Translations under genes and position numbers: made by a program
Notes under the pieces: model-generated
What the model saw: the letters and a program-made list of their open reading frames with translations, nothing else
The model's database searches: none
What the model was told of the DNA's origin: nothing
Part shown: positions 8,028 through 16,404 of the stretch, in pieces
Numbering within the stretch: position 1 is the stretch's first letter
Layout: every line of letters begins with the position of its first letter
Assembly: GCA_947259185.1 (NCBI GenBank)
Contig: CAMYKT010000015.1
Location: 1-45,171 of the forward strand
DNA length: 45,171 nucleotides
DNA from: an uncultured Methanobacteriaceae archaeon
GTDB taxonomy: Archaea; Methanobacteriota; Methanobacteria; Methanobacteriales; Methanobacteriaceae
Reading direction: 5' to 3'

Positions 8028-8435
8028 TTATTCCGCGGCTTCTTCCTCTTTAGCTTTTTCTTTTTTAGTTTTAGTACGGGTCTCTTTTATTACATCGGTG
8101 ATTACTGTACCAATCTCGCCAATAGCCTTACTCAAAGGGCCCCCGGAACTGAGATTAAGTACCCTTACCCCTTCTGGTCCAGGAATTCCTTTTAAAATAA
8201 CTACCATGGCCACTGGCTCCACCCCGGCTGCAGCACCAGCACCACTACCCATACCTCCACCTTCACCAGATGGAGCTTCACCTTTACCCATTCCAGCTCC
8301 AAAACCCATTCCCATCTTCATTACAGGGATTAACATTTTATCCTCTGTTTCAATTGGTTCTCCTACAAAATTATTTATTTCCAGGAGTTTTCTCAGTTCT
8401 TCCACTGTTGTTTTTATGGGATCTTCTATTTTCAT
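8028..8435 (-). CDS. GerW/YtfJ-family protein
   Basis: The protein has 135 residues. It begins MKIEDPIKTTVEELRKLLE, then has a glycine-rich centre (about 48-72) leading into EPVAMVVIL, the arrangement seen in sporulation protein YtfJ (GerW). The tail is lysine/glutamate-rich. In Bacillus, GerW is needed for lytic-enzyme-dependent germination, but homologues occur in many non-sporulating bacteria and archaea with no assigned role. The frame could begin at GTG 8450, but that codon overlaps a GGAGG ribosome binding site placed eight bases before the ATG at 8435, so the ATG is preferred. It heads a minus-strand group with DUF2953 and the 94-residue gene. Confidence 0.87.
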   Translation of the reverse strand: MKIEDPIKTTVEELRKLLEINNFVGEPIETEDKMLIPVMKMGMGFGAGMGKGEAPSGEGGGMGSGAGAAAGVEPVAMVVILKGIPGPEGVRVLNLSSGGPLSKAIGEIGTVITDVIKETRTKTKKEKAKEEEAAE

Positions 8436-8542
8436 ATAAATTGCCTCCACTTATACTTTCTACCAGTTAATAATATTATTAAAAAACAATAAATAATTAT
8501 CTATATATCCATAATACTAATGAAATTCAGGATGAGTTTAAG

Positions 8543-9592
8543 GTGTTAATCCATTCTAAAGATTATGAACTACATCAGGAACCCTATCATATTGAAAATA
8601 AAGATAGAACGAAATCCATAATGCAAAAGTTGCATGATAAAAATATTTTATCCCGGTTAACTGTATCTCCTCCAGAAAAGGCATCAAAAGAAGATCTGCT
8701 ACGGGTTCACTCTCCCGGGCACGTGAACTTTATTCAAGAATTTTGTAGGAAGGGAGGAGGTTATCTGGATAATGATACCTATGCTTCTTCTCAAAGTTAT
8801 CAGGTGGCACTTTTAGCAGCAGGAGGGGCGATAATGGCTGCAGAAAAAGTTATACAAGGAGAAAAATGGGCTTATTCCTTGTCAAGACCCCCCGGACATC
8901 ATGCTATACGAGAAAGAGCTATGGGTTTTTGTTTATTTAATAATGCTGCTGTTGCTGTGGAAAAAATTCGTGCAGAAGATGATAAAAAGCGCTTTTTAAT
9001 CTTTGACTTTGATGTTCACTATGGCAATGGAGATGCAGATATTTTCTATGATGACCCGGAGGTAATGTATGTATCCATCCACCAGGACCCCTATACTCTA
9101 TTCCCGGGAAAAGGATTCGTGGAAGAAATAGGTTCCGGCCCGGGAATGGGTTTCAATTTGAATATTCCTATGATTCCAGGATCAAATAATGCAGATTATA
9201 TATGGATTTTAGATAAAATACTGCCTGTTGTAATAAATGGATTTAAAGCAGATCTTTTGCTGGTAGAAGCGGGTTTTGATGCCCATCGTGATGATCCCCT
9301 ATCTCAGATAAATATTGATGAAGATTTTTATTCCTGGGTGGGAGGTTATTTAATGGGGCTGCAGGGATCCATGGCAGTGCTTTTAGAAGGAGGGTACAAT
9401 TTAAGTGCCCTGGCCCAATCCAATACCGTTTTTATAAATTCTTTATTGGACCATAAATTACTTCCTTTAGGGGAATATAAAACTCAAAAAGAAATAGAGA
9501 CCCAATACTTAAATAAAGATAAGGTTTCAATAAACACTCTGGAAACTTTTAAAGAAATTAAAGATACTTTTTCACCATTTTGGGGATTGTGA
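8543..9592 (+). CDS. Histone deacetylase-family (class II/AcuC-like) zinc amidohydrolase
   Basis: This 349-residue enzyme belongs to the arginase/deacetylase fold. SRPPGHHA carries the catalytic histidines at 119 and 120. FDFDVHYGNGDAD supplies zinc ligands D157 and H159, EAGFDAHRDDPL the third, and LLEGGYN the final glycine-rich turn. Family members deacetylate acetyl-lysine or acetyl-polyamines. Methanobacteriales carry true histones, so histone or Alba deacetylation is possible, but the substrate is unknown. The start is GTG at 8543, as no in-frame ATG precedes the conserved N-terminus; AGGATG lies nearby. The next gene follows after six bases, so the two are probably co-transcribed. Confidence 0.92.
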   Translation: MLIHSKDYELHQEPYHIENKDRTKSIMQKLHDKNILSRLTVSPPEKASKEDLLRVHSPGHVNFIQEFCRKGGGYLDNDTYASSQSYQVALLAAGGAIMAAEKVIQGEKWAYSLSRPPGHHAIRERAMGFCLFNNAAVAVEKIRAEDDKKRFLIFDFDVHYGNGDADIFYDDPEVMYVSIHQDPYTLFPGKGFVEEIGSGPGMGFNLNIPMIPGSNNADYIWILDKILPVVINGFKADLLLVEAGFDAHRDDPLSQINIDEDFYSWVGGYLMGLQGSMAVLLEGGYNLSALAQSNTVFINSLLDHKLLPLGEYKTQKEIETQYLNKDKVSINTLETFKEIKDTFSPFWGL

Positions 9593-9598
9593 TATCAC

Positions 9599-10285
9599 AT
9601 GGATAATATAAGGACTAAGCAAGCAGAAAATCTAATTAAATTAGCAGGTAAGACTTCTCAGGGTACTGAAATTTTAAAAGATGCTAAAAAAGGTTTTATA
9701 GATGTTAAAGCCTATGAAAGAGCCTTAAAAGATCTTATTGCTGCTGAAGATTTTATTTACACCAGTTTACCATCCCATGGTTTATCAGCCCGGGAAGCCG
9801 GTGATTTTACCAACAAACTTTTGGATGCCCGGGAAAATATTCATAGTATGCTGGCTGACTTTGGAGTAATGGAAAAAATCAGCTCACAAAATCAAGTCCA
9901 TGAACTTTCAAAAAAATGGATAATTCTAACCACCAAAAGTAATTATAAGAAGATGCTGATGAAGATGGGGGTGAATGTACAGCAAATAGTGGTAGCGGGG
10001 GTTCCACTAAAAGTAGAAGATATGAAACAATTAAATCCTAAAATACCTGATGCTGCCCTTAAGTCCATTGATAAGAAAATAACACATGTGAAAAATGATA
10101 TTTCCCGAAAAATGGAAAAATTGAAATTAAAGAATATTTTAGTAATTGCAGAATCAGATTTAAATGGAGATATTTTAGGTAAAAATGCATCAGAATTGTA
10201 TGGAGCCCGTGTAGTATTAGAAGGTAATTTAAAAGATCTCAATGATTCAAAACTGGTTGATATTCTTTTAGAGTTAGAAAATTAA
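9599..10285 (+). CDS. Uncharacterised archaeal protein, possibly DUF2100
   Basis: This 228-residue soluble protein is mostly helical at its N-terminus (repeated K/A/E-rich helices to about residue 100). It is followed by a mixed domain with KKWIILTTKS and VVAGVPLKVEDM, then a C-terminal segment NILVIAESDLNGDILGKNASELYGARVV. I recall similar proteins as DUF2100 in methanogens, but this is from memory. No catalytic motif or membrane span is visible. It lies six bases downstream of the deacetylase-like gene, so the two may work together. The ATG at 9599 follows GTGAT. A short inverted repeat (GGAAAT-TTA-ATTTCC, 10313-10327) and T-rich DNA lie just downstream. Confidence 0.7.
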   Translation: MDNIRTKQAENLIKLAGKTSQGTEILKDAKKGFIDVKAYERALKDLIAAEDFIYTSLPSHGLSAREAGDFTNKLLDARENIHSMLADFGVMEKISSQNQVHELSKKWIILTTKSNYKKMLMKMGVNVQQIVVAGVPLKVEDMKQLNPKIPDAALKSIDKKITHVKNDISRKMEKLKLKNILVIAESDLNGDILGKNASELYGARVVLEGNLKDLNDSKLVDILLELEN

Positions 10286-10531
10286 GGTTTTTATAAATAA
10301 AACATTTATGATGGAAATTTAATTTCCGTTTCATTTATAAAAAAAATTCCTTGTAAATAATCAAAAGTTTATATCTAATAATGATTAATCTAGATTTGAA
10401 TAAATAAAAATATTTTAGAGATAATTTTTGCTTGTATTATCAGTGATTAGAATTTTATTCTGGTCATTTTTAATTTAAGTGATGATTAATGGTAGAATTA
10501 AAATGTTTATCAGGATATTCGGGGTGAAAAA

Positions 10532-11482
10532 TTGGGTTTAGTTTGCTTCCCTGACACACAAGATAATATTCCCATTATTCCAGTTCACCTTACCCGGGTG
10601 GGAGTAAGTGGGGTAAAAAAACTATTAAAAATAGAAAGAGACGGAAAAAGACCTATAATACTTTTACCTACTTTTGATGCTTTTGTGGATCTACCCAGTA
10701 CGCAAAGAGGTATCCACATGTCCAGAAATCCAGAAGCCATAAGTGAGGTCCTGGAAGAGATGGTGGAAGATACCGCATTAGAAGTGGAGTCATTATGTGC
10801 AGAAATTGTTAACAGCCTCCTTAAAAAACATAAGTATGCTAAAAGGGCAGAGGTGAGCATGAAAAGTGACTTCATGTTCATGAAAAAGTCGCCAGTTACC
10901 GATAATAAATCCCAGGAAATGACCAAGATCATGGCAGATGCCATTGGATACCGGGATGGGGATGAGGTTTTAATCCGAAAAATGATTGGGGCTGAAGTTG
11001 TGGGTATGACTGTATGTCCCTGTGCCCAGGAATCAGTTAAAGAAACTTCAAGACAAAAGTTGGCAGAATTTTTAGATGATGATACCCTTAAAAAAGTTTT
11101 AAATACGGTTTCTTTTGCCTCTCATAATCAGAGAGGGAGGGGAATGATCATGATTGAGGTTCCTCAAGATCATACCATCCGGGGAGAAGAACTAATCCGT
11201 ATCATTGAAGAGTCCATGAGTGCCAGCGTTTCAGAACTTCTAAAAAGGCCAGATGAAAACGCCATAGTGGTAAAAGCCCATAAGAATCCCATGTTTGTAG
11301 AAGATTGTGTGCGGAACATGGTGCATAAAATAGTAAAAGAGTTTTCATTTTTACCGGATGATACTATGGTAACCGTACGCCAGGTCAATGAAGAAAGCAT
11401 CCATAGACATGATGCTTTTGCAGAGAAAGTAGCCACCATGGGCGAATTGAAATATGAAATTGAAGGGATGGACCATATTTAA
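10532..11482 (+). CDS. mptA: GTP cyclohydrolase IV (GTP cyclohydrolase MptA)
   Basis: This 316-residue protein is archaeal MptA, the Fe(II)-dependent COG1469 enzyme. It converts GTP to 7,8-dihydro-D-neopterin 2',3'-cyclic phosphate, the first step of tetrahydromethanopterin synthesis. The family start DTQDNIPIIPVHLTRVGV, the DLPSTQRGIHMSR motif (about residue 52-65) and the metal cysteine in MTVCPCAQE all match. The start codon is TTG at 10532, four bases after a GGGGTGA ribosome binding site; no ATG is available near the conserved start. The 246 bases upstream are AT-rich with a possible TATA near 10370, and nothing else was recognised in them. Confidence 0.95.
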   Translation: MGLVCFPDTQDNIPIIPVHLTRVGVSGVKKLLKIERDGKRPIILLPTFDAFVDLPSTQRGIHMSRNPEAISEVLEEMVEDTALEVESLCAEIVNSLLKKHKYAKRAEVSMKSDFMFMKKSPVTDNKSQEMTKIMADAIGYRDGDEVLIRKMIGAEVVGMTVCPCAQESVKETSRQKLAEFLDDDTLKKVLNTVSFASHNQRGRGMIMIEVPQDHTIRGEELIRIIEESMSASVSELLKRPDENAIVVKAHKNPMFVEDCVRNMVHKIVKEFSFLPDDTMVTVRQVNEESIHRHDAFAEKVATMGELKYEIEGMDHI

Positions 11483-11582
11483 AATATAAATCCCTTTAAT
11501 TGCTTTAATTTATTTTCTTTACCTGAATATAATAATAATTAAGCAATATAATCTACTATAACACCTTTAAGGAGGATGTATT

Positions 11583-12023
11583 TTGATAAATCTTCATAAA
11601 GTTGCCGGAAATGTAATGGAATATATGGAAGCATTTGATGGTTCCCGACCGGCTTTAGATGCTGAGCAAATATTAATAGTTAGAGGCAGGTCTAAAAAAA
11701 GAATTGACGCTAACAACATGAATTTAGAACTGGAAAGTTTATTTAAGGTACTGGGAGCTAAAGAAATAGATATGTTCTCTGATGATGCAGCTTCACTTAT
11801 AACCTTGATGGACAAGCAAATAAGAGATAGTGTGGAAATCCAGGGAGATACTGATCCTGGAGGAATCCACAAAATGAAAGAATCTTTAGAGTCCATGAAT
11901 TTCCTGGTGGAATACAAACTGGGATTTTTAGAAAACATAGGATTTTTCATTGTTTTATGGAAAGACAAAAGTGGCATTGGTCCCTGTTTTGTTGAAATTG
12001 TATTTTCCAATGCTGAATGTTAA
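11583..12023 (+). CDS. Uncharacterised archaeal protein, possibly DUF2120
   Basis: The protein has 146 residues, starting MINLHKVAGNVMEYMEAFDGSRP, with an alternating helix/strand pattern and a C-terminal strand segment GPCFVEIVFSNAEC. There is no membrane span or known catalytic motif. I associate it with the methanogen family DUF2120, from memory only. The start is TTG at 11583 with a textbook GGAGG ribosome binding site seven bases upstream; the ATG at 11576 is out of frame. It sits between mptA and cofG with only 22 bases to cofG, so co-transcription with the F420 enzyme is likely. A role in cofactor synthesis or in methanogenesis is a guess from context. Confidence 0.75.
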   Translation: MINLHKVAGNVMEYMEAFDGSRPALDAEQILIVRGRSKKRIDANNMNLELESLFKVLGAKEIDMFSDDAASLITLMDKQIRDSVEIQGDTDPGGIHKMKESLESMNFLVEYKLGFLENIGFFIVLWKDKSGIGPCFVEIVFSNAEC

Positions 12024-12045
12024 AAATTAAATAGGGGAGAATTGA

Positions 12046-13149
12046 ATGTCCCTGAAATCTTTTTCCAGGCACGAAATAATAAATTTATTAAGTTCTAAAG
12101 GGGGAGAAGTGTTAAACTTAATGAAGGATGCTAATTCTAAAAGAGAGCACCCCCATATTACTTTTTCTAAAAACGTGTTTTTGCCCCTTACTGAACTATG
12201 CCGGAATGATTGTGGTTACTGTACATTTAAAAAAACTCCAGATACAGTGAGTAAAGATATTCTAATGTACCCCACTAAAGTATTGCTTAGTTTGAAAAAA
12301 GCAGAAAAATATGGTTGTAAAGAAGCTTTATTTACATTTGGAGAGCGTCCAGAAGAAATAAACCCTTTAAAAGAAGTTCTTAATAAATTAGGTTTTGCCA
12401 ATATGGTGGAATATCTCTATCATATCTGCCAGGAGACTTTAAATAAAACCAGTTTATTACCCCATTCAAATCCCGGAACAATCTCTTATGCTGATTTGAA
12501 AATGCTTAAAGAGGTTAATGCCTCCATGGGTTTGATGTTAGAAAGTAGCAGCCAGCGCCTAATGTCCACCATTGCCCATGAAAAAAGTCCGGGTAAAAAT
12601 CCCTGGTTAAGGCTTCAGACTATAGAAAACGCAGGAAAACTTAAAATACCCTTTACTACCGGGATTATAGTAGGTATAGGTGAAACCCTGCAGGAAAGGG
12701 CAGAATCTCTCCTGGAACTCCGCAGGATTCAGGACAAATACGGGCATATACAGGAAATAATTATTCAAAATTTCCATTCTAAACCTGGTATTGCTATGGA
12801 AAAACACAAAGAACCCTCTATCTTAGAGATGATTAAAACAGTTTGTGTTGCCAGATTAATTTTTCCAGATATTAGTATTCAACTACCCCCTAATCTCAAT
12901 CCCGAAACTGCACAGATTTTTTTGATGTGTGGCTTGGATGATTGGGGAGGTGTTTCTCCGCTAACCCCTGATTTTGTGAACCCGGAAGCGCCCTGGCCTG
13001 AAATAGAAGAATTAAAAAAACTAACCACAGAAGCAGGATACCTCCTTAAAGAAAGATTAGCTGTTTATCCCCGGTATATGCACCCTGAATATCTAAGTGA
13101 GCAGATACTGGAAAAAATAGCTGATTTAAAATTTTATAACTTAAAGTAG
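12046..13149 (+). CDS. cofG: 7,8-didemethyl-8-hydroxy-5-deazariboflavin synthase subunit CofG
   Basis: This 367-residue radical-SAM enzyme carries the CxxxCxxC cluster motif at C52, C56 and C59 (LCRNDCGYCTF). It shows the CofG signatures FGERPEE, LPHSNPGT and NFHSKPG. CofG with CofH makes F0, the deazaflavin core of coenzyme F420, from tyrosine and the riboflavin precursor 5-amino-6-ribitylamino-uracil. The separate CofG subunit is typical of archaea. GGGGAG lies six bases before the ATG. Its 3' end overlaps the convergent DUF429 gene by 16 bases. Length is normal for the family. Confidence 0.96.
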   Translation: MSLKSFSRHEIINLLSSKGGEVLNLMKDANSKREHPHITFSKNVFLPLTELCRNDCGYCTFKKTPDTVSKDILMYPTKVLLSLKKAEKYGCKEALFTFGERPEEINPLKEVLNKLGFANMVEYLYHICQETLNKTSLLPHSNPGTISYADLKMLKEVNASMGLMLESSSQRLMSTIAHEKSPGKNPWLRLQTIENAGKLKIPFTTGIIVGIGETLQERAESLLELRRIQDKYGHIQEIIIQNFHSKPGIAMEKHKEPSILEMIKTVCVARLIFPDISIQLPPNLNPETAQIFLMCGLDDWGGVSPLTPDFVNPEAPWPEIEELKKLTTEAGYLLKERLAVYPRYMHPEYLSEQILEKIADLKFYNLK

Positions 13150-13796
13150 CTAGGAAAAAAAGTATTCATATCTCTATCAAAATTAATTTCGGTTTCGGGT
13201 ATGATTATGGTTCCTTCTGAAGGGTCGCCCAGCTCTTTAAATTTTTCAAAAATATAATAAACACCGGTTAAAGCAGCAAGAGCAGAATCTATTTCATGGT
13301 TAGTTAATTCATCAGCTTTTTTATTTACCCAAAAAAAGTTATTTAAAGCATTAAATGTAGTTTGTTTATCCTGCCCTAAACCCATTATTTTTCCTGATGT
13401 TCTGGGATGGGTTTCTATAATTTTAAGTTTTAAGTTATTGCCCATGACTGTTTTTATAGATTTTTTAAGTTGAATGCCCCGATGAGTTAATAATTTCATT
13501 CCATAAAAGGTTAAAGGTAAAACTCCTCCAAATTTTCTCATTTTTTTATCAGAATCCCTAAAATGCCCTCTTATGCTACATTTGCACTCTTTTTCCAGGC
13601 AGCATCTGCCCTTAGGCAGTGAGAGGGGAGCATCAATAGCCACCACCACCGGACCCTCATTTATTATCTCAGTTAGAATTTCCTCATCTGAAAATACTGT
13701 TTTAAAAAATAATTTATTATGGTGGATAATGGTTATTCCCGTATCGTTTTCTGTTTTAGCAGATAAATCAATTCCCATAATCTTAATTTTAATCAC
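13134..13796 (-). CDS. DUF429 protein (predicted RNase H-fold nuclease)
   Basis: The product has up to 220 residues. It begins with the strand motif MGIDLSAKTENDTGI, followed by VVVAIDAPLSLPKG, the two acidic strands of an RNase H-like fold typical of DUF429. A cysteine-rich insertion (CCLEKECKC, about residues 92-100) leads to FRDSDKKMRKFGG, and a late HEIDSALAALTG carries another acidic residue. Activity is unproven; the fold suggests nucleic acid cleavage. The frame starts at GTG 13796, or at ATG 13778 just before GIDLS; neither has a clear ribosome binding site. The gene is convergent with cofG and overlaps its last 16 bases. Confidence 0.85.
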   Translation of the reverse strand: MIKIKIMGIDLSAKTENDTGITIIHHNKLFFKTVFSDEEILTEIINEGPVVVAIDAPLSLPKGRCCLEKECKCSIRGHFRDSDKKMRKFGGVLPLTFYGMKLLTHRGIQLKKSIKTVMGNNLKLKIIETHPRTSGKIMGLGQDKQTTFNALNNFFWVNKKADELTNHEIDSALAALTGVYYIFEKFKELGDPSEGTIIIPETEINFDRDMNTFFPSYFKL

Positions 13797-13884
13797 GTGT
13801 TTTTTTTTAATTGCCTTAGGTGAGATAATTTATTTTGAAAATATTTAGTTGCAGATAAAAGATGCAATATATTTTAAGTTTATT

Positions 13885-15981
13885 CTAAGATTTTTTAAAA
13901 TTAATATTAAATTTAGTTCCATTGGTAGAATCTAGGCCTATCTCCCCACCTAATTGAGATACCAGAGTACATACTATCTGTAAACCCAGTGTTTCAGTGT
14001 TTCTAAAATCAAGATTCCCGGGCAAACCCGGGCCATTATCTGCAATATTTAAAAAAATTTTATCACCTCGGGAATAAAATTTTATTCCCATTTTAAAGTT
14101 TTGGTTATCATCTTCAGAGTTAAAAGCGTATTTAAAGCAATTAGAGGCCAGTTCATTGATAATTAGCCCACAAGGGATGGCCTGATCAATTTCCATTAAT
14201 ACTTTTTTGGCCTGGATATCTATCGCAATAGACTTACTGATATGGTTATAGGAACTTTTCAGTCCCTCTATCAGGTTTACAATGTATTCTGAAAATTCTA
14301 CTGCTTCCATGCTTTCTGATGCATATAAAATCTCATGTATTAAAGCCAGAGACTTTATACGGTTTTTACTATCCTCGAACATTTCTCTGGTTGCAACATC
14401 ATGTATTTGTTCCGACTGCAAGCCAATTAAACTGGATATTAATTGCATGTTGTTTTTAACCCGGTGATGTACTTCTTTTAGTAGTATCTCTTTTTCATTT
14501 AAAGACTTCTTAATCTGGTTTTCCATTTCTTTACGAATGCTTATATCTCTTAAAGTAGATATAAATCCCTTAGGAGTACCTTGATAATCATGGGATAGTG
14601 CAAAATTCATTTCGCCTGTGAATTTAGTTCCATCTGTCCTGATGAAGTTATATTCTATGTTGTGCAGATAACCATCCACAATAATTTTTTCCATGTTTTC
14701 CTTAATAAGCTGGTGTTTAGAGGGAGATACAATATCAAAAATTGTTTTGGAGTGATAATTTATGGTTTTATCTCCTCCTAAAATTTCAATAGCTTTTTGA
14801 GACAGGTGAGTGATATTTCCTTCCAGATCCATAGCAATAACCCCATCTAAACTGGCCTTCAAAAGGGTGCTGTATATTGTTTCAAGATTATTGCGGGCTT
14901 TTTCTGCCATTTTATGTTGAGTAAGATCTTTTATATTTAAAATTATCCCTTTAACTGCAGGATCATTTAAAAGGTTTTGGGCAACCACCTGACATACCAT
15001 CCATGATCCATTTTCATTTTGGAACCTGATCTCAAAGTCAATACTCTGTTTTGATTTTTTTAGTTTCTCAAATAGTGCTTCATTGGCCAGGGAAATATCC
15101 TGGTAAAAGACCAAATCAAGAATATTGAAGCCCAGTATTTCATGAACTTTGAATCCAAAAGTTTTTTCCACAGAAGGACTGGCATAAGTTATATCGCCCT
15201 TTTTATTTAAAACCAGTATTAAATCCAGTGCATTTTCAATTAAGGATCTAAAATGTCTTTCAGAAAGCTTTAAAGCTTCATTTGCCTTTTTTAATTTAGT
15301 AATATTTCGGGCTGCAGCAAAAACTCCCTGTACCTTACCTTCATTATCCCTATATACTGTGGCATTATAGAGTACATCCATGGTTTTTCCAGTAATGTGT
15401 CTCAAAGTTAAAGGATAGTCTTTAAGGGACCCGTAAAACAGTGTCTTTTGATAGCCCCTCATGGCTTTTTCCGGGAGAGTAAAGTACTGGGAAAAGTTAG
15501 TTCCAATTAATTGATTTCTAGGAATTCCGGTAGCATCTTCAGTGGCTTGATTTACATCCATTATCTTCCCACCCTGACTAATAGTTACCATAGGATCCAG
15601 ATTGGCTTCAATTAGATTTCGGGAGTAGTTCATGGCATATTTAAGTTCTTCCTCTACTTCAATCTGGTCATTTATCTGCCTACTACTAAAAATAGCCCCA
15701 TTAAATTGGCCTTCATCACTAAAAAGAGGAGTTAAAATACTTTCAATCCAGGTATAGTTCTGATGAATATTGAAGAACCTGCTTCTTATTTTTATAGATT
15801 TTTTATTATTTCCACATTCTTTAAAGGCTTTTAAAGTTTTTTCCAGGTCTTCTGGATGTATAAATTCAAAAATAGGCTTTCCTAAAAATTCAGAAGGATT
15901 ATAGCCTAGCGTTCTTTTTATAGAAGAAGAAACAAAAGATATAATGCCTTTTTGATTCAAACGACCCACATAATCATCCAT
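13885..15981 (-). CDS. Four-PAS sensor histidine kinase (HisKA_2/HATPase type), active-site residues intact
   Basis: The protein has about 698 residues with four PAS domains in series (roughly 1-105, 120-235, 245-360, 365-480 from this start). A HisKA_2 dimerisation domain and GHKL ATPase domain follow. The phosphoacceptor lies in EVHHRVKNN (second His, residue 506), the N-box is INELASN, and the ATP lid begins DNGPGLP, so it should be catalytically active. No membrane span is seen, so the sensor is cytoplasmic; PAS ligands cannot be predicted. The frame also opens at TTG 16026, overlapping the receiver gene by 29 bases. The ATG at 15981, 16 bases after that gene's stop, is preferred but not certain. 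It is the last gene of a three-gene signalling operon. Confidence 0.88.
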   Translation of the reverse strand: MDDYVGRLNQKGIISFVSSSIKRTLGYNPSEFLGKPIFEFIHPEDLEKTLKAFKECGNNKKSIKIRSRFFNIHQNYTWIESILTPLFSDEGQFNGAIFSSRQINDQIEVEEELKYAMNYSRNLIEANLDPMVTISQGGKIMDVNQATEDATGIPRNQLIGTNFSQYFTLPEKAMRGYQKTLFYGSLKDYPLTLRHITGKTMDVLYNATVYRDNEGKVQGVFAAARNITKLKKANEALKLSERHFRSLIENALDLILVLNKKGDITYASPSVEKTFGFKVHEILGFNILDLVFYQDISLANEALFEKLKKSKQSIDFEIRFQNENGSWMVCQVVAQNLLNDPAVKGIILNIKDLTQHKMAEKARNNLETIYSTLLKASLDGVIAMDLEGNITHLSQKAIEILGGDKTINYHSKTIFDIVSPSKHQLIKENMEKIIVDGYLHNIEYNFIRTDGTKFTGEMNFALSHDYQGTPKGFISTLRDISIRKEMENQIKKSLNEKEILLKEVHHRVKNNMQLISSLIGLQSEQIHDVATREMFEDSKNRIKSLALIHEILYASESMEAVEFSEYIVNLIEGLKSSYNHISKSIAIDIQAKKVLMEIDQAIPCGLIINELASNCFKYAFNSEDDNQNFKMGIKFYSRGDKIFLNIADNGPGLPGNLDFRNTETLGLQIVCTLVSQLGGEIGLDSTNGTKFNINFKKS

Positions 15982-15997
15982 AGTTTCACTGATGAGA

Positions 15998-16366
15998 TTA
16001 TGGTTGTTCTGTGATTTCCAGGGCAAATCTCAATTCCATATCATCAAATGGTTTCACTATATAATTTTGAGGTTCAGTTAATCTGGCCCTTTCCATGGTT
16101 TTTTCATCAGCATAGGCCGTTAAATATATAATGGGCACTTCAAGATTTTGTAAAATTATTTTTGCAGCACTTATACCATCCATATTTCCTTTTAAAATAA
16201 TATCCATCAATATAACATCAGGTAGAGTATTTAGTGCCATCTCTACTGCTTCATCACCTGAAGAAGCAATGCCAATAACTTGGAAATTCCAGCTCAAGAG
16301 TTTCTTTTTTATTTGAAGAGCCGTTATATTATCATCTTCAGCAATTAAAACTTTAAAAGGGGTCAT
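15998..16366 (-). CDS. Single-domain response regulator (CheY-like receiver)
   Basis: The 122-residue protein is a stand-alone receiver domain. The acidic pocket is E10-D11-D12, the phosphorylated residue is D55 in LMDIILKG, the switch threonine is T83 and the lysine is K105 in VKPF. There is no output domain, so it must act by protein contacts, as a shuttle in a phosphorelay or as an allosteric partner. It is closely similar to the N-terminal receiver of the large upstream protein, with the same spacing of all key residues. That suggests duplication. It is 38 bases downstream of that gene and 16 upstream of the kinase, the likely phosphodonor. Confidence 0.93.
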   Translation of the reverse strand: MTPFKVLIAEDDNITALQIKKKLLSWNFQVIGIASSGDEAVEMALNTLPDVILMDIILKGNMDGISAAKIILQNLEVPIIYLTAYADEKTMERARLTEPQNYIVKPFDDMELRFALEITEQP

Positions 16367-16404
16367 TTTAAATCTTTTCCATTGAATTAATTATAATTAA
16401 TGAT

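Noticed and set aside
8028..8470. Proline-rich plus-strand frames opposite the GerW-like gene
   Set aside because: They mirror the glycine-rich centre of the minus-strand protein and have no ribosome binding site.
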